DNA of 64,000 nucleotides from Variovorax paradoxus B4 (GCF_000463015.1 NC_022247.1:2170001-2234000); one strand, 5' to 3'; numbered from the stretch's first letter, positions 1 to 8,929 are shown. Program-made: numbers and translations. The notes: generated by a model not told the origin, from the sequence alone.

Positions 1-49
1 GTCCGCGCGGCGATAAGCAACAAGCGCCTATATCAGCTATGTCTTTTGC

Positions 50-222
50 CTATCCGGCCTTGTTGTCGACGATCGCGGTGTAGCCGCTCTCGCGCAGGCC
101 TTCGCCCACGGCGCGCGACCGTGTCTGCGGCACCGCCGGCCGCAAAACTCACGAGCACGCGCAGCGTCTTGTCCTGCGCAACGGAAACGCCGGGCACGCC
201 GGCAAGGACGGATGCGCCGAGG
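50..222 (-). pseudogene. Remnant of a Bug-family (TctC) tripartite tricarboxylate receptor
   Basis: Read on the minus strand, the DNA encodes a signal-peptide-like stretch ending in VSVAQ, then DKTLRVLVSFAAGGAADTVA, the usual N-terminus of periplasmic Bug receptors (PxRPIRLVVPFxAGGxxDxxAR). After the codons for TVAR the frame is lost. Restoring about two bases gives VGEGLRESGYTAIVDNKAG, the next conserved block of the family, which then meets a TAG stop at 52-50. Only about 60 of roughly 330 residues remain. It is therefore a truncated, frameshifted relic rather than a gene. The exact left and right limits are uncertain. No other gene is visible in the first 233 bases. Confidence 0.6.
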
Positions 223-233
223 CATGCCGGAAT

Positions 234-1805
234 TCAACCTGCGCCGAGCGTTTCTGCGCCTTCTGTTCCAACCGGGAGCTCCAGCGTGAATGCCGCTCCG
301 GTGCCTGGCCCGTCGCTGTGGGCCGTGAGGGTTCCGCCCATTTCATGCGCGGCGATCACGGCGCTGTGCAGGCCGAATCCGTGGCCGGTCTTTTTCGTGG
401 TGAACCCGTGCACGAACACCTGGGGCAGGGTTTGCGTCGCAATGCCCACGCCGTTGTCCGCAACGCAGATGCGCAGCCGCTGGCCTGGCATCAGCTCCAC
501 CCGCAAGGTGAGCCTGGGCTCGCGGTCGGCCACGCCTTCCATGGCCTGTTCGGCGTTGCTGATCAGGTTCACCAGGATCTGCAGTATCCGCCCCTGGTCG
601 AGCAGCAACTCGGGCACAGGCGCAATCTCCTTTTCCACCACCATCCGGCGCCGCGCCAACGCCTCTGCGTTGATGCGCAATGCATCGTCCACCAGTTTGC
701 GGATCTGCACCTTCTCCAGGAGCCTGGACGCTCCGGCGTAGGCCTGCTGCGCGGCGATGATCTCCTTGATGTGTTCCACGTTCTTGCCCAGCGCCGCCAG
801 TTCCTCGATGGCGTCGTTCTGCTCCGCCACCAGCGCGGAAGCCAATTGGCGCAAATAGCCGGGCAGCACCTTGCCCTTGGGGTCCGAAGCGAGGAACGCA
901 CCCAGATCGTCCGCGTGGTCTTCCATCAGCTGGACGGCCCGCGCCAGCCCCGGGACCTTGGAGGCGCGAACGCGCGAAAGAACGAGCGCCGCAGACACGT
1001 TCACGCTGTTGAGCACATTGCCGACGTTGTGCAGCACATTGGTGGCGATCCTGGCCATGCCGGCCAGGTGCGAGGCCTCGACCAACTGCTTGTGCACCTC
1101 GGCAATCTGGCGCTCGGCCTCCTTCAGATCGGAGATGTTCTTGGTGATGCCGAAGGTTCCGACAATCTGGCCTGCACGGTTTCGCAGAGGCATCTTTGTC
1201 GTCAAGGCCCAGGTGTCGGGCCGCCCGTCGATCCAGGTTTCTCTTTCGACCTTGCCGATCATCGGCAAACCCGTGCGGATGATTTCCTGCTCGTCCTCGA
1301 ACGCCGGGCGCGCGTGGTCTTCGGAAAAGACGTCGAAATCCGACTTTCCCACCAGCCCTTCGGGCGTGGCCATTCCGAACTCCAGGGCCTGGGCCGTGCT
1401 GGTCTTGATGAAACGGGACTGCGCGTCCTTGAAGTAGATATGGTCCGGAGAGTTGTCCAGCAGCGCGCGGAGCAGCTCACGCTCGTTGGCCAGCATTTCG
1501 TCCTCCGGGTTGCGCTCGGGCACCTCGAGCAAGATCCCCTGGCTGCCGATGACCGTTCCATCGGGCCCCAGCACTGCGGACTCGATCACCTGCAGCGAAC
1601 GCGCCTCGTCGGAGGCGATCTCTGCAGGCGTCCGGCCCAGAATCCGTTCTGCAGGCAGGTCCTTGAGTTGACAGAACCGGGCATTGACGAAGGTGAAGCG
1701 CCCCTCGGCGTCCTTGCGAAAAATTCCGACGGGCAACTGCTCGACGATCGGTGCCGTGTCCTCCAGGAGGTTTGCGCTTGCTGCGGAGGCGGGCTGGCTT
1801 TGCAT
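234..1805 (-). CDS. PAS-domain sensor histidine kinase
   Basis: A 523-residue protein without obvious membrane segments or signal peptide, so probably cytoplasmic. Two PAS regions occupy about residues 15-110 and 110-230: the first has the GIFRKDAEGRFTFVNARF signature, the second RALLDNSPDHIYFKDAQSRF with a PAC-like GTFGITKNISDLKEAE end. A coiled linker leads to a divergent dimerisation region around residue 260 in which LHNVGNVLNSV holds the likely phospho-accepting histidine. The HATPase domain follows (N box NLISNAEQAM, G1 VADNGVGI, G2 KKTGHGFGLHSA). The C-terminus has no receiver domain and no cognate response regulator is adjacent, so the output partner is unknown. Start ATG at 1805. Confidence 0.85.
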   Translation of the reverse strand: MQSQPASAASANLLEDTAPIVEQLPVGIFRKDAEGRFTFVNARFCQLKDLPAERILGRTPAEIASDEARSLQVIESAVLGPDGTVIGSQGILLEVPERNPEDEMLANERELLRALLDNSPDHIYFKDAQSRFIKTSTAQALEFGMATPEGLVGKSDFDVFSEDHARPAFEDEQEIIRTGLPMIGKVERETWIDGRPDTWALTTKMPLRNRAGQIVGTFGITKNISDLKEAERQIAEVHKQLVEASHLAGMARIATNVLHNVGNVLNSVNVSAALVLSRVRASKVPGLARAVQLMEDHADDLGAFLASDPKGKVLPGYLRQLASALVAEQNDAIEELAALGKNVEHIKEIIAAQQAYAGASRLLEKVQIRKLVDDALRINAEALARRRMVVEKEIAPVPELLLDQGRILQILVNLISNAEQAMEGVADREPRLTLRVELMPGQRLRICVADNGVGIATQTLPQVFVHGFTTKKTGHGFGLHSAVIAAHEMGGTLTAHSDGPGTGAAFTLELPVGTEGAETLGAG

Positions 1806-1878
1806 GGCGATGTGCAGGTTCCCAAAAGTGCTTTATATCCCCTGCTGCGGGCAGGCACTGTTCGCCCGACGCACCCCC

Positions 1879-2790
1879 TCAAACCGCGGCAGCCCCCACA
1901 GGATGCGGAGACCGGTCGCAATACTCGATCAGGAGTTCGGTGAGGACCCGTATCTTCCGTGCGGGATGCTGGCCCGGCGGCCGGACGACATATGCACCTG
2001 CCGGGGGTGGTGGATGACGTGTCATGACCGGCACGAGTGCCCCGGAGGCCACATGTTCATGGGTGAGCCAATCGGGCAGGTAGGCGATCCCGAGTCCTGC
2101 CGTCGCAGCGGCGACTAAAGCTGTGCCGTTGTCGGCCTTGAAGCGCCCCTGCGGACGAACCGTGATGATCTTGTCGCCATCCGTGAGTTGCCAGGCTTCG
2201 GTTCCCTGCATGAGGGCCTGATGGCCGGCAAGCTCCTCCGGTGTCTCGGGCGACCCATGCGCCTTGACATAGTCCGGACTCGCGACGAGCTTCCCATGGA
2301 CCGGGCCGATGCGCCTTGCGATCAAGTTGGAGTCCTGGAGGTAGCCAACCCGTATCGCACAGTCGTAACCCTCCGCGATGAGATCGACGAAGCGATCGCT
2401 GTAGCAGGTCTGGATGTGAAGCCCGGGGTGGCGCCGTGCCATTTCCGCGAGCATGGGAGCGAAGTGAGTCGGGCCCAAGGAAAACGGCGCAGCAACGCGC
2501 AAGCGGCCGCGAAGGTCACCGGCGGGCAGGATCGTTTCCCTGGCCACCTCGATCTCGGCGCAAACCCTGGCTGCATGGTCCCGGAACGTGGCCCCGGCTT
2601 CGGTGAGCGCAGCCCCTCGGGTGGACCGCGCAAGCAGCTGGACACCGAGCTCCGCTTCAAGCCGGAAGAGGCGACGGCTGACGATCGACTTGGACACGCC
2701 GAGCCGCAGCGCAGCAGACGAAACCCCTCCGGCATCGGCAACTTCCACGAATGTCTGCAGCTCTTCGATGTCCAATTTGGTGTTCCCCAT
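1879..2790 (-). CDS. LysR-family transcriptional regulator
   Basis: A 303-residue LysR-type regulator. The N-terminal winged helix (residues about 5-65) reads LDIEELQTFVEVADAGGVSS followed by LGVSKSIVSRRLFRLEAELG, and a periplasmic-binding-like effector domain fills the rest (GRLRVAAPFSLGP onward). It belongs to the broad group that controls a divergently transcribed enzyme gene. The isochorismatase-like hydrolase starts 109 bp away on the other strand and is the obvious target. The effector is unknown. The start ATG at 2790 gives a standard-length protein. Confidence 0.9.
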   Translation of the reverse strand: MGNTKLDIEELQTFVEVADAGGVSSAALRLGVSKSIVSRRLFRLEAELGVQLLARSTRGAALTEAGATFRDHAARVCAEIEVARETILPAGDLRGRLRVAAPFSLGPTHFAPMLAEMARRHPGLHIQTCYSDRFVDLIAEGYDCAIRVGYLQDSNLIARRIGPVHGKLVASPDYVKAHGSPETPEELAGHQALMQGTEAWQLTDGDKIITVRPQGRFKADNGTALVAAATAGLGIAYLPDWLTHEHVASGALVPVMTRHPPPPAGAYVVRPPGQHPARKIRVLTELLIEYCDRSPHPVGAAAV

Positions 2791-2898
2791 TCCGCGACAC
2801 AGCTCGCCGCGAAATGGTACTACCGGATCAAAAGGAGGAACAACACAATCCTGCTTCGGGGCAACGTCCCGTTCACAACCGAAACAAAGGATCCATCA

Positions 2899-3552
2899 AT
2901 GACTTTTCGCAACGGCCTGGCTTCGCTTCTTCGTCCCGAAGATTCGGTACTCGTTCTTATCGACCACCAGCCCTACCAGCTTGCCAATCTGAACAGCCAC
3001 GACCCGCAGGCCGTGGTGAACAACACGACCGCCCTGGCGAAGCTGGCAAAAACCTTCAATGTTCCGACCATTCTCACCAGCGTGATCGCGGCGCGCGGTG
3101 GACTTCTCTTCAAGCAGATCACCGACGTATTTCCGGACCAGGAAGTCATCGATCGCACCTGGGTGAACACCTGGCAGGACGAGAATGTGGTGAGCGTCGT
3201 CAAGGCGACTGGCCGCAAGCAGCTGATCATCGCCGGCCTGTGGACCGAGGTCTGCGTTGCAATGCCTGTCATCCAGGCCGCCGGCGAAGGCTGGGACGTG
3301 ACCGTGATCACCGACGCGTCGGGCGGGATTTCGAAGGAGTCTCACGAAGTTGCCATCCAGCGAATGATCGCGGCCGGCGCGAACGTGATGACTGTGATGG
3401 CGCTCGCTGGCGAATGGCAACGCGATTGGGCGCGCACCGAGCACGTCGAGGAGCTGACCGAGATTCTCATCCAGCACTTCGCCGGCAGCGGCATCGCGTA
3501 TCTCTGGGAGCAGCAGCTGCTCAACACGCCTGTGCCTCGCAACGCAGGATGA
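2899..3552 (+). CDS. YcaC-like isochorismatase-superfamily hydrolase
   Basis: A 217-residue cysteine hydrolase of the isochorismatase fold. The nucleophile-activating Asp lies in SVLVLIDHQPYQ (about residue 20) and the catalytic Cys in AGLWTEVCVAMPV (about residue 119), the YcaC arrangement in which the preceding residues form a cis-peptide oxyanion site. Residues 150-217 (AGEWQRDW, SGIAYLWEQQ) also match YcaC-type proteins. I placed the start at ATG 2899, preceded by AAAGGA nine bases upstream; a longer open frame upstream covers the LysR promoter and has no family match. The physiological substrate is unknown. It is divergent from the LysR gene that probably controls it. Confidence 0.85.
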   Translation: MTFRNGLASLLRPEDSVLVLIDHQPYQLANLNSHDPQAVVNNTTALAKLAKTFNVPTILTSVIAARGGLLFKQITDVFPDQEVIDRTWVNTWQDENVVSVVKATGRKQLIIAGLWTEVCVAMPVIQAAGEGWDVTVITDASGGISKESHEVAIQRMIAAGANVMTVMALAGEWQRDWARTEHVEELTEILIQHFAGSGIAYLWEQQLLNTPVPRNAG

Positions 3553-3553
3553 T

Positions 3554-3589
3554 CTGAGGGGGCGCTCGCGACCCCCCATCGCCCCTCAG
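3554..3589. terminator. Inverted repeat between convergent genes, possible bidirectional terminator
   Basis: CTGAGGGG (3554-3561) is exactly complementary to CCCCTCAG (3582-3589), and an internal GGGGG/CCCCC pair can also form. The element fills the 33-bp gap between the convergent hydrolase and pilus-associated genes and overlaps the stop codon of the latter. There is no long T tract on either strand, so it may only help termination. Confidence 0.4.
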
Positions 3590-4059
3590 TAAATCACCGT
3601 CACCCTCATCGAATTGCTCCCGTCGCCATCTGCAGCAGCAGCACCGGCCGTTCGTGGCGCGGTGCGGGCCGTGATGGCGGCCATGGCGCCGATGGCACTG
3701 CGCCAGGTGGGGTCGAGGGTGTCGAGGCCGTCGGCGGTGGTGCCGGCCACGGTGAAGGCGGTTTCACCGATCTTGTCGAACCGGTACTCGCGGCCCTTGA
3801 TGAGCACCGACTTCATGTTGGTCCAGACGCGGTATTCATGTCCGCCATTCACCGGCGTGACCTGGAGCACCTTGAAGGTCGGAAGAACGATCATCGTCAC
3901 GTTGAACCTGGCCGTGGAGCTGCCCATGCCATGCATCGGCTCCGCAGAGCCGAGCCGCAGCGGCAACAGCAGCAGCATGCCGACGGCGGCCGCCGCGCGT
4001 GCCGCACGCGATGGAAGCAGCAGGCCGGCAGAACCTGCACGGGACATGTTTCCGGACAT
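3586..4059 (-). CDS. Small secreted protein of the pilus cluster, possibly a minor subunit
   Basis: A 157-residue protein. I chose ATG 4059 because GAGGAGG lies directly upstream; the open frame runs 12 codons further. Residues 1-45 are a long basic-then-hydrophobic signal segment (AAAAVGMLLLLPLRLGSAEP). The mature part has a beta-rich stretch (ARFNVTMIVLPTFKVLQV, then GGHEYRVWTNMKSVLIKGR) and ends in NSMRVTVIY, like the final donor-strand-type VTVxY of the pilins upstream. I do not recognise a domain. Position at the end of the Csu-like operon, about 130 bp after the tip protein, suggests a co-expressed accessory or minor subunit. Confidence 0.6.
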   Translation of the reverse strand: MSGNMSRAGSAGLLLPSRAARAAAAVGMLLLLPLRLGSAEPMHGMGSSTARFNVTMIVLPTFKVLQVTPVNGGHEYRVWTNMKSVLIKGREYRFDKIGETAFTVAGTTADGLDTLDPTWRSAIGAMAAITARTAPRTAGAAAADGDGSNSMRVTVIY

Positions 4060-4192
4060 GGGACCTCCTCTCGTCGCAACCTCGGTGGAGGGCATCGCAT
4101 CGATGCCCCAACCTGGGTTATCGGCAGAGTAGCCGGAAAATTAAGGCCGCCCGCGCTTTTTTTGGCGGCGTCCGCCCGCTGGCCCTGGCGGG

Positions 4193-5212
4193 TCAGTAGG
4201 TCACGGTGACCGTCACGGTGTCCAGGTAGCTGTCCGGCCGCACGTTCACGCTGCTGCCAAGGACCCGGCCATACACGGTCAGCGCCTGGGCCGTGCCGTT
4301 GCCGGTGGCCGTGACGGTATTGGTGTCCACGACGTTGCCCCACGGGAGCGAGCGGTTGGCATCGCGGTAGAGCCGGTAGGGCACCGTGTCGGTGTTGCCC
4401 GGCACGCCCCCCGTCGGCGCCAACACCCCGGCACCGATCGTCGAGCCATTGGATGGCGACAGCCCGACCTTGTAGACGGTCGACGCCGCGCAGGTGACGT
4501 TGATCGTGCTCGTCTGGTCTCTGTTGCCCATGCCCGGCAGGCCGTCGATGCCGCCGAAGTTCAGCGGATCGGCCGTGACCAGGCAGCTCTTGGCGACGGT
4601 CGCGTTGACCACGAAGGGAAAGTTGCCCGACGACGAGCCGTTGCACGTCGATGGCGCGGTGGAGCCCTGGTTCGACGACAGCGTGATCGAGGTGTGAATG
4701 CCGCCGAAGTTGTCCGTGTACTGACCCGGAGGTGCCGTGCCTTGCAGGGCAAGCAGTTCCCCGCGCATGGTGGTGGTTCTCGTTATGCTGGATCGGCGAG
4801 CAATGCTCATCGTGTCGGTGAAGGGATTCGGCACCGCCGCGTTGCCGTTCGAACCCCAGACCGTGCCGCTCGTCCCCTGGAAGAGCCGGAACTTCAAGGT
4901 GTTGTTGCCTGTGGTGAGCTTCATGAGCCGCGGGTCGAAGCTCCCAAGGCTCTGGTCGCCGTCGCCAATGTTGAAGCAGACCCTGAGGGACTCGGTGCTG
5001 TTGCCGGTGTTGTTGCAGGTGTAGGTCAGCGTGGCGTTCACGGATGGCGGCGTGCTCCCGTCGACCAGTTCCACCGTGCCGAAATTCAGGGCCGTCATTG
5101 TCGCGTTGCAACTGACCGCCGCCTGCGCGCTTCCCACCGGCAGCCACCACAGCAGCGCGCAAAACAGCGGCAGGCGCAGCGCCTGCAAGGTGCGGCTCAA
5201 AGAAAAGCTCAT
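4193..5212 (-). CDS. csuE: Two-domain spore-coat-U (SCPU) pilus tip protein, CsuE-like
   Basis: A 339-residue exported protein with an N-terminal signal peptide ending near AQAAVSC. Two SCPU domains follow, at about residues 33-185 and 195-339, each opening with a cysteine-containing strand (AVSCNATMTALNFGTVEL and VAKSCLVTADPLNFGGI). The C-terminus DTVTVTVTY is the typical donor-accepting end. In archaic Csu pili the two-domain subunit sits at the fibre tip and binds hydrophobic surfaces. Its ATG overlaps the usher stop (ATGA), so it is translated as part of the same operon. The adhesin role is inferred from domain number and gene order. Confidence 0.85.
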   Translation of the reverse strand: MSFSLSRTLQALRLPLFCALLWWLPVGSAQAAVSCNATMTALNFGTVELVDGSTPPSVNATLTYTCNNTGNSTESLRVCFNIGDGDQSLGSFDPRLMKLTTGNNTLKFRLFQGTSGTVWGSNGNAAVPNPFTDTMSIARRSSITRTTTMRGELLALQGTAPPGQYTDNFGGIHTSITLSSNQGSTAPSTCNGSSSGNFPFVVNATVAKSCLVTADPLNFGGIDGLPGMGNRDQTSTINVTCAASTVYKVGLSPSNGSTIGAGVLAPTGGVPGNTDTVPYRLYRDANRSLPWGNVVDTNTVTATGNGTAQALTVYGRVLGSSVNVRPDSYLDTVTVTVTY

Positions 5213-7617
5213 GGCGTCTTCCCCTCCCTGATGCAGCGCAGCGGCCCGATCTGCGGAATCCCCGCGCCGTCCTTGCGATAGTCGAAGCTGGCCCGGCAGC
5301 GGCCGCCGGGCGTCTGCACCTCGAGCGTGTTGCGCGCCTCCAGCGACTCCAGGTACACGGCGCCGTCAAAGCCCACCAGCGCCGGCTCGCCGGTGCCGCC
5401 GTTCACGCGCACCCGGCTGCCCAGCGGCAGCGGCTTGCCCGATTCGTCCACCAGCAGCAGCGCCGCCGCATTGATCGGCGTGATGCCAAAGCGCACCATC
5501 GTGCCGGCGCGGTCGCTGGGGGTGGCCACCGTCTTCACGCGCTCGATCCGCACGTCGGCTGGCAGCTGCATCGGGTCGATCGACAGCTGGTTGTTCTGGT
5601 AGGCGCGCAGCGGCGCCACCAGCAGCATGCCGTTGCCGTCCGTGGTGCCGATGTCCCGGTTCTCCAGCCTCACCGGCACGCCGGCGATGCCATCGGTGGA
5701 AACCACCGCAAAGGCATCGTCGATGCGCCGGGCCGCAAACGGCTGGCCGCCCATGAACGCGACCGAACCCGTGGCGCCGGCGTAGGCGTAGCGGCTGTCG
5801 CCGATCATGCTGATGCCGGCCATCGCGCGGCCGTAGCGGCCCAGGTAGTCGAGCTCGGCCTGTCCGCCGTTCTGGCCGCCGCCCTGACGCAGGCCGGCGC
5901 GCCAGCCGATGCCGCCTTCGCTCGGCGTCGAGCTCTGCGCGTCGGCCGAGAAGGTGGTGCGGTCGCCATCGCGCTGGGCCCCGGTGCTGGCGGTGACCTT
6001 GCCGTCCAGCGCCCAGGTGAAGCCCACGAAAAGGCTGCGCTCCCGCCGGTTGTCCAGGTTCTGGTTGAGGCTCACGTTCACCGAGGCGCTGCGTCCCAGC
6101 GCCTTGAACCAGTAGGCGCTGATCAGGCGCGTTGCCTCTTGCGCCGGATAGCGCAGGTAAAGGTAGCTCAGGCCAAAGCTGCCGAAGCCGCCGGTGGTGT
6201 AGCCGATCGATGCGCGGCCCGAGCCGCGTGGCGGCGCGCTGCCGTACAGCGAGGCCACGTCGCGGTAGTCGCCGCGCGTGCGGGTGCCTTCGACCGTGAA
6301 ATTGAACCGGTTGTCGCGCCAGCTGTACCCCAGGTTGACCAACGAGCCCCGCTCGGCGCCATAGCTGCTCTGCGCCATGGCGCCCGTCAGCACGCCGCTC
6401 TGGCTGAGCAGCAAGGCACCGCCAACGCCGCCCTTGACCAGCCCCTTGGTGGCCTCTCCGTGCGCTTCCAGCGTGAAGCTGTTGCTCACGCCGTAGCGCC
6501 AGGTGCCGGTGGCGGCGGGTTCGTTGCCGTAGTCGAACGAGCGCAGGCCGTAGCTCTTGCGCACCATGCCCAGGTCCACCGACCAGTCCGACAGGCCCGC
6601 CTCCAGCAGCCGCTGCGTGTCGTACAGCGAAAAATCGAGCGTCGTCGCGCGCCCGAAGGCATCGGTCAGCACCACCTGCGCATTGCCCGCGCCATTGATG
6701 CTTGGCACCGTCTTCAGCTGGAACGGCCCCGCCGGCACCTGGCCCGTGTACTGGCGCAAGCCGTTGATGTACAGCTCCACCTGCGAAGGCAGCGTGGCCG
6801 ACCCCATGAAGGCCGGCAGCGGGGTGGTCGTGCGATAGGGCTGCAGCGCAAAATTGCGCGAAAGCTGGATGCCGCCGATTCGCGTGGAGCGCGACCATGG
6901 CAGCGAGGCCGTGGTGGTGTCGCCCACGCGAAGGGTCAGCATGTCGTCAGGAAACGACTTGCTCCAGGTGGTGTCGAGCCGGACCGAGTCGTGCTGCCAG
7001 CCCTCGCCATCGGTGCGGGTCGCGCGCGACATCAGCGTGTTGGTGAGCACCGAGCTCCCGCTGAACGCACGCAGTTCGGTGAGCGCATTGAGGCTCGACG
7101 AATTGCCGCGCCCCTGCGTGCCATACAGGTCGTAATTGAGCAGCAAGCCGGGCGAAGCGCTGGCCTTTGGCACGATGGTTGTCGACGTGTCGACCACCGT
7201 CGTGGGCAGGCGCAGCACATCGGCCGAGGCATGGATGGCGACGCTCTGCACCGCCGCGTCGTACTTCACCTGTACCCCCGGAAGGCTCTTGAGCCGCACC
7301 GGATCCGACACGCCCGCCGGCAGCACAAAGCCCAGCTGCCGCAGCGTGGCCGCGCTGGCCCACAGCTCTTGCCCGCGCAGGCCAAAGTGCACCAGGCCCC
7401 GCGGATTGCCGTTGAGGCTCAATTCAAGATAGAGGTCGCTGCCGCTGGGGCCGGCGAGATCGCCTTCCGTGGACGCGGCCACCAGTGCGCTTGCGCCGGC
7501 TGCAGCATTCTCCGCCTGAGCGGCGAAAGACATCAGACCGGAAAGAAGCAGCAGTGGCAGCAGGCGCTCAGCGGGCGCGTGGGAGCGGCGGGATGTTTTC
7601 CTGCGTCGCGTTGCCAT
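5209..7617 (-). CDS. csuD: Outer-membrane usher of an archaic chaperone-usher pilus
   Basis: An 802-residue usher that forms the outer-membrane secretion pore and polymerisation platform. It carries a basic N-region and signal peptide (LLPLLLLSGLMSFAAQA), the N-terminal chaperone-binding domain (DLYLELSLNGNPRGLVHFGL), a central beta-barrel rich in alternating aromatic strands, and the plug motif region FALQPYRTTTPLPAFMGSATL with LPSQVELYINGLRQY. C-terminal plate domains include GKPLPLGSRVRVNG. ATG 7617 is chosen over an upstream TTG (7650). Both overlap the 3' end of the chaperone gene, implying translational coupling. Length and gene order match Csu-type ushers. Confidence 0.93.
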   Translation of the reverse strand: MATRRRKTSRRSHAPAERLLPLLLLSGLMSFAAQAENAAAGASALVAASTEGDLAGPSGSDLYLELSLNGNPRGLVHFGLRGQELWASAATLRQLGFVLPAGVSDPVRLKSLPGVQVKYDAAVQSVAIHASADVLRLPTTVVDTSTTIVPKASASPGLLLNYDLYGTQGRGNSSSLNALTELRAFSGSSVLTNTLMSRATRTDGEGWQHDSVRLDTTWSKSFPDDMLTLRVGDTTTASLPWSRSTRIGGIQLSRNFALQPYRTTTPLPAFMGSATLPSQVELYINGLRQYTGQVPAGPFQLKTVPSINGAGNAQVVLTDAFGRATTLDFSLYDTQRLLEAGLSDWSVDLGMVRKSYGLRSFDYGNEPAATGTWRYGVSNSFTLEAHGEATKGLVKGGVGGALLLSQSGVLTGAMAQSSYGAERGSLVNLGYSWRDNRFNFTVEGTRTRGDYRDVASLYGSAPPRGSGRASIGYTTGGFGSFGLSYLYLRYPAQEATRLISAYWFKALGRSASVNVSLNQNLDNRRERSLFVGFTWALDGKVTASTGAQRDGDRTTFSADAQSSTPSEGGIGWRAGLRQGGGQNGGQAELDYLGRYGRAMAGISMIGDSRYAYAGATGSVAFMGGQPFAARRIDDAFAVVSTDGIAGVPVRLENRDIGTTDGNGMLLVAPLRAYQNNQLSIDPMQLPADVRIERVKTVATPSDRAGTMVRFGITPINAAALLLVDESGKPLPLGSRVRVNGGTGEPALVGFDGAVYLESLEARNTLEVQTPGGRCRASFDYRKDGAGIPQIGPLRCIREGKTP

Positions 7618-8296
7618 TGATCTTCGTTTCCAGGGTGCCGCCGAGGGCAAAGGCCTCCGCGGAAGTCTTCAGTGGCCAGCGCATGCGCGCGCCCGGCAAC
7701 ACGTAGCCCATCAGGCCGGCATGCACCGGCGTGCGGCGGCCGACCGTGTCGACAAATTCCAGATCGGCCAGCTGCGCATGCATGCCGCCGTTGTTCGCCA
7801 CCTCGAGCAGCGCCTTGCCGTCTTCCCGGCGCAGCGACCATGCGAGCTGGGGCGCAGGCGACTGTGCGCCCGCGGCAGCGATGAAGATCGGCACCGAATA
7901 GCGCAGCACCAGCTGCAGGCCCTTCTTCTCCTTCACCTCCACCGGCAGCTCGTCGATGATCACCCGGTACGAGCCTTCGACAGTGCCGGCAGGAACGCCC
8001 GAGCGAATCACGCGAATCAGCTGCCGGTCGGAGGCGGCCAGCTGCACCATCGGCGGACTGACGAGCAGTTCGCGCGAGGGCGTCAGCTTTTCGGTGCCGT
8101 TCTCCTGCGTCCACTGATAGACCCGCACCTGCGCGTGCACCACGGTGTCGCCGGTGTTGCTGAGCCAAAGGCCTTCCGCGTTCTGCGTGGCCTGCAGCGT
8201 CAGCGTGACCGGAGACACCTGCAATCCACTTGCCGATGCGAGCGCATGCGCGAAGGCAAGCGCGAGGACAGCGGTATAGCGAAGCAGATGGTGCAT
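7568..8296 (-). CDS. csuC: Periplasmic pilus chaperone, CsuC-like
   Basis: A 242-residue PapD-like chaperone with a signal peptide (about residues 1-24). The first Ig domain begins GLQVSPVTLTLQATQNAEGLWLSNTGD, a typical FimC/PapD strand A, and carries the subunit-binding basic residue in the LIRVIRSGVP stretch. The second domain contains LRYSVPIFIAA and ends near TSAEAFALGGTLETKING. It would bind pilin subunits by donor-strand complementation and deliver them to the usher. I prefer ATG 8296 to the TTG two codons upstream. It starts 14 bp after the pilin stop and overlaps the usher gene by about 50 bp. Confidence 0.9.
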   Translation of the reverse strand: MHHLLRYTAVLALAFAHALASASGLQVSPVTLTLQATQNAEGLWLSNTGDTVVHAQVRVYQWTQENGTEKLTPSRELLVSPPMVQLAASDRQLIRVIRSGVPAGTVEGSYRVIIDELPVEVKEKKGLQLVLRYSVPIFIAAAGAQSPAPQLAWSLRREDGKALLEVANNGGMHAQLADLEFVDTVGRRTPVHAGLMGYVLPGARMRWPLKTSAEAFALGGTLETKINGNATQENIPPLPRAR

Positions 8297-8310
8297 GGGC
8301 AATCGATCGA

Positions 8311-8820
8311 TCAGTAGTTGACCTGGACCGTCACCGTGTCGGCGTAGGCGCCAGGCGTCACGTTGGCGTCGGCAACCGTGGCAAACACCGGAATCGTCTG
8401 CGCCACGCCAGTGCCCGTGCCGGCCACGCCGTTGCCCACGTCGGTGGCCGTGGCGGTGCTGCCCCAGACCGGGCCGGTAGCGCTCACCGAACGCAGCTGG
8501 TAGGCGACCCTGTCCGTACCGCTGGCGGGGCTCATCTCACCGGCGCCCGTGGTGTCGCTGTTCGAGGGCAGCAGGCCCACGTTGTAGGGCGTCGTCTTGG
8601 AGCAGGTCACGCTGATGTTGCTGCTGGCGGACAGGCTGGTGGCGGAGGAGTCGACCGCGCCGAAATCGATGTTGGATGCGGTACCCGCGACAACCGAACA
8701 GGCCTTGTTGACAGTGATCAGAACCTGGAACGTGGCAGTGGCCGGGCTCGTTGCTGCCAGGACAGCGCTGGTGGCGGTAACGGCAAGGATCGCTGCAGCG
8801 ATGAGGGAGATTTTTTTCAT
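8311..8820 (-). CDS. Major pilin with one SCPU domain
   Basis: A 169-residue secreted subunit. ATG 8820 opens a textbook signal peptide (MKKISLIAAAILAVTATSAV...A); the open frame extends 31 codons upstream without family support. The mature protein starts with ATFQVLITVNKACSVVAGTA and a conserved cysteine, has SNISVTCSKTTPYNVGL as the central cysteine block, and ends DTVTVQVNY. This single-domain architecture is that of the CsuA/B shaft pilin. It is the first gene of the operon, so its promoter, in the AT-rich DNA at 8880-8945, serves the whole cluster. Confidence 0.88.
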   Translation of the reverse strand: MKKISLIAAAILAVTATSAVLAATSPATATFQVLITVNKACSVVAGTASNIDFGAVDSSATSLSASSNISVTCSKTTPYNVGLLPSNSDTTGAGEMSPASGTDRVAYQLRSVSATGPVWGSTATATDVGNGVAGTGTGVAQTIPVFATVADANVTPGAYADTVTVQVNY

Positions 8821-8914
8821 GATGAATGCCAACTGGGTAGAGGAAAGATTTTGGAAAGACGGGGGTTGAAGAACGCCGAGCTCGCTCCGGCTAAGTAACA
8901 AAATAGTTCTCAAC

Positions 8915-8929
8915 TATCAATTATTGATA
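8915..8929. promoter_or_regulatory. Perfect 15-bp palindrome in the pilus promoter region
   Basis: TATCAAT-T-ATTGATA is an exact palindrome about 95 bp upstream of the pilin start codon, in the only AT-rich stretch of the area (8895-8945). On the minus strand TTGATA could serve as a -35 hexamer. The placement suits a transcription-factor operator for the pilus operon. The binding protein is unknown. Confidence 0.5.
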
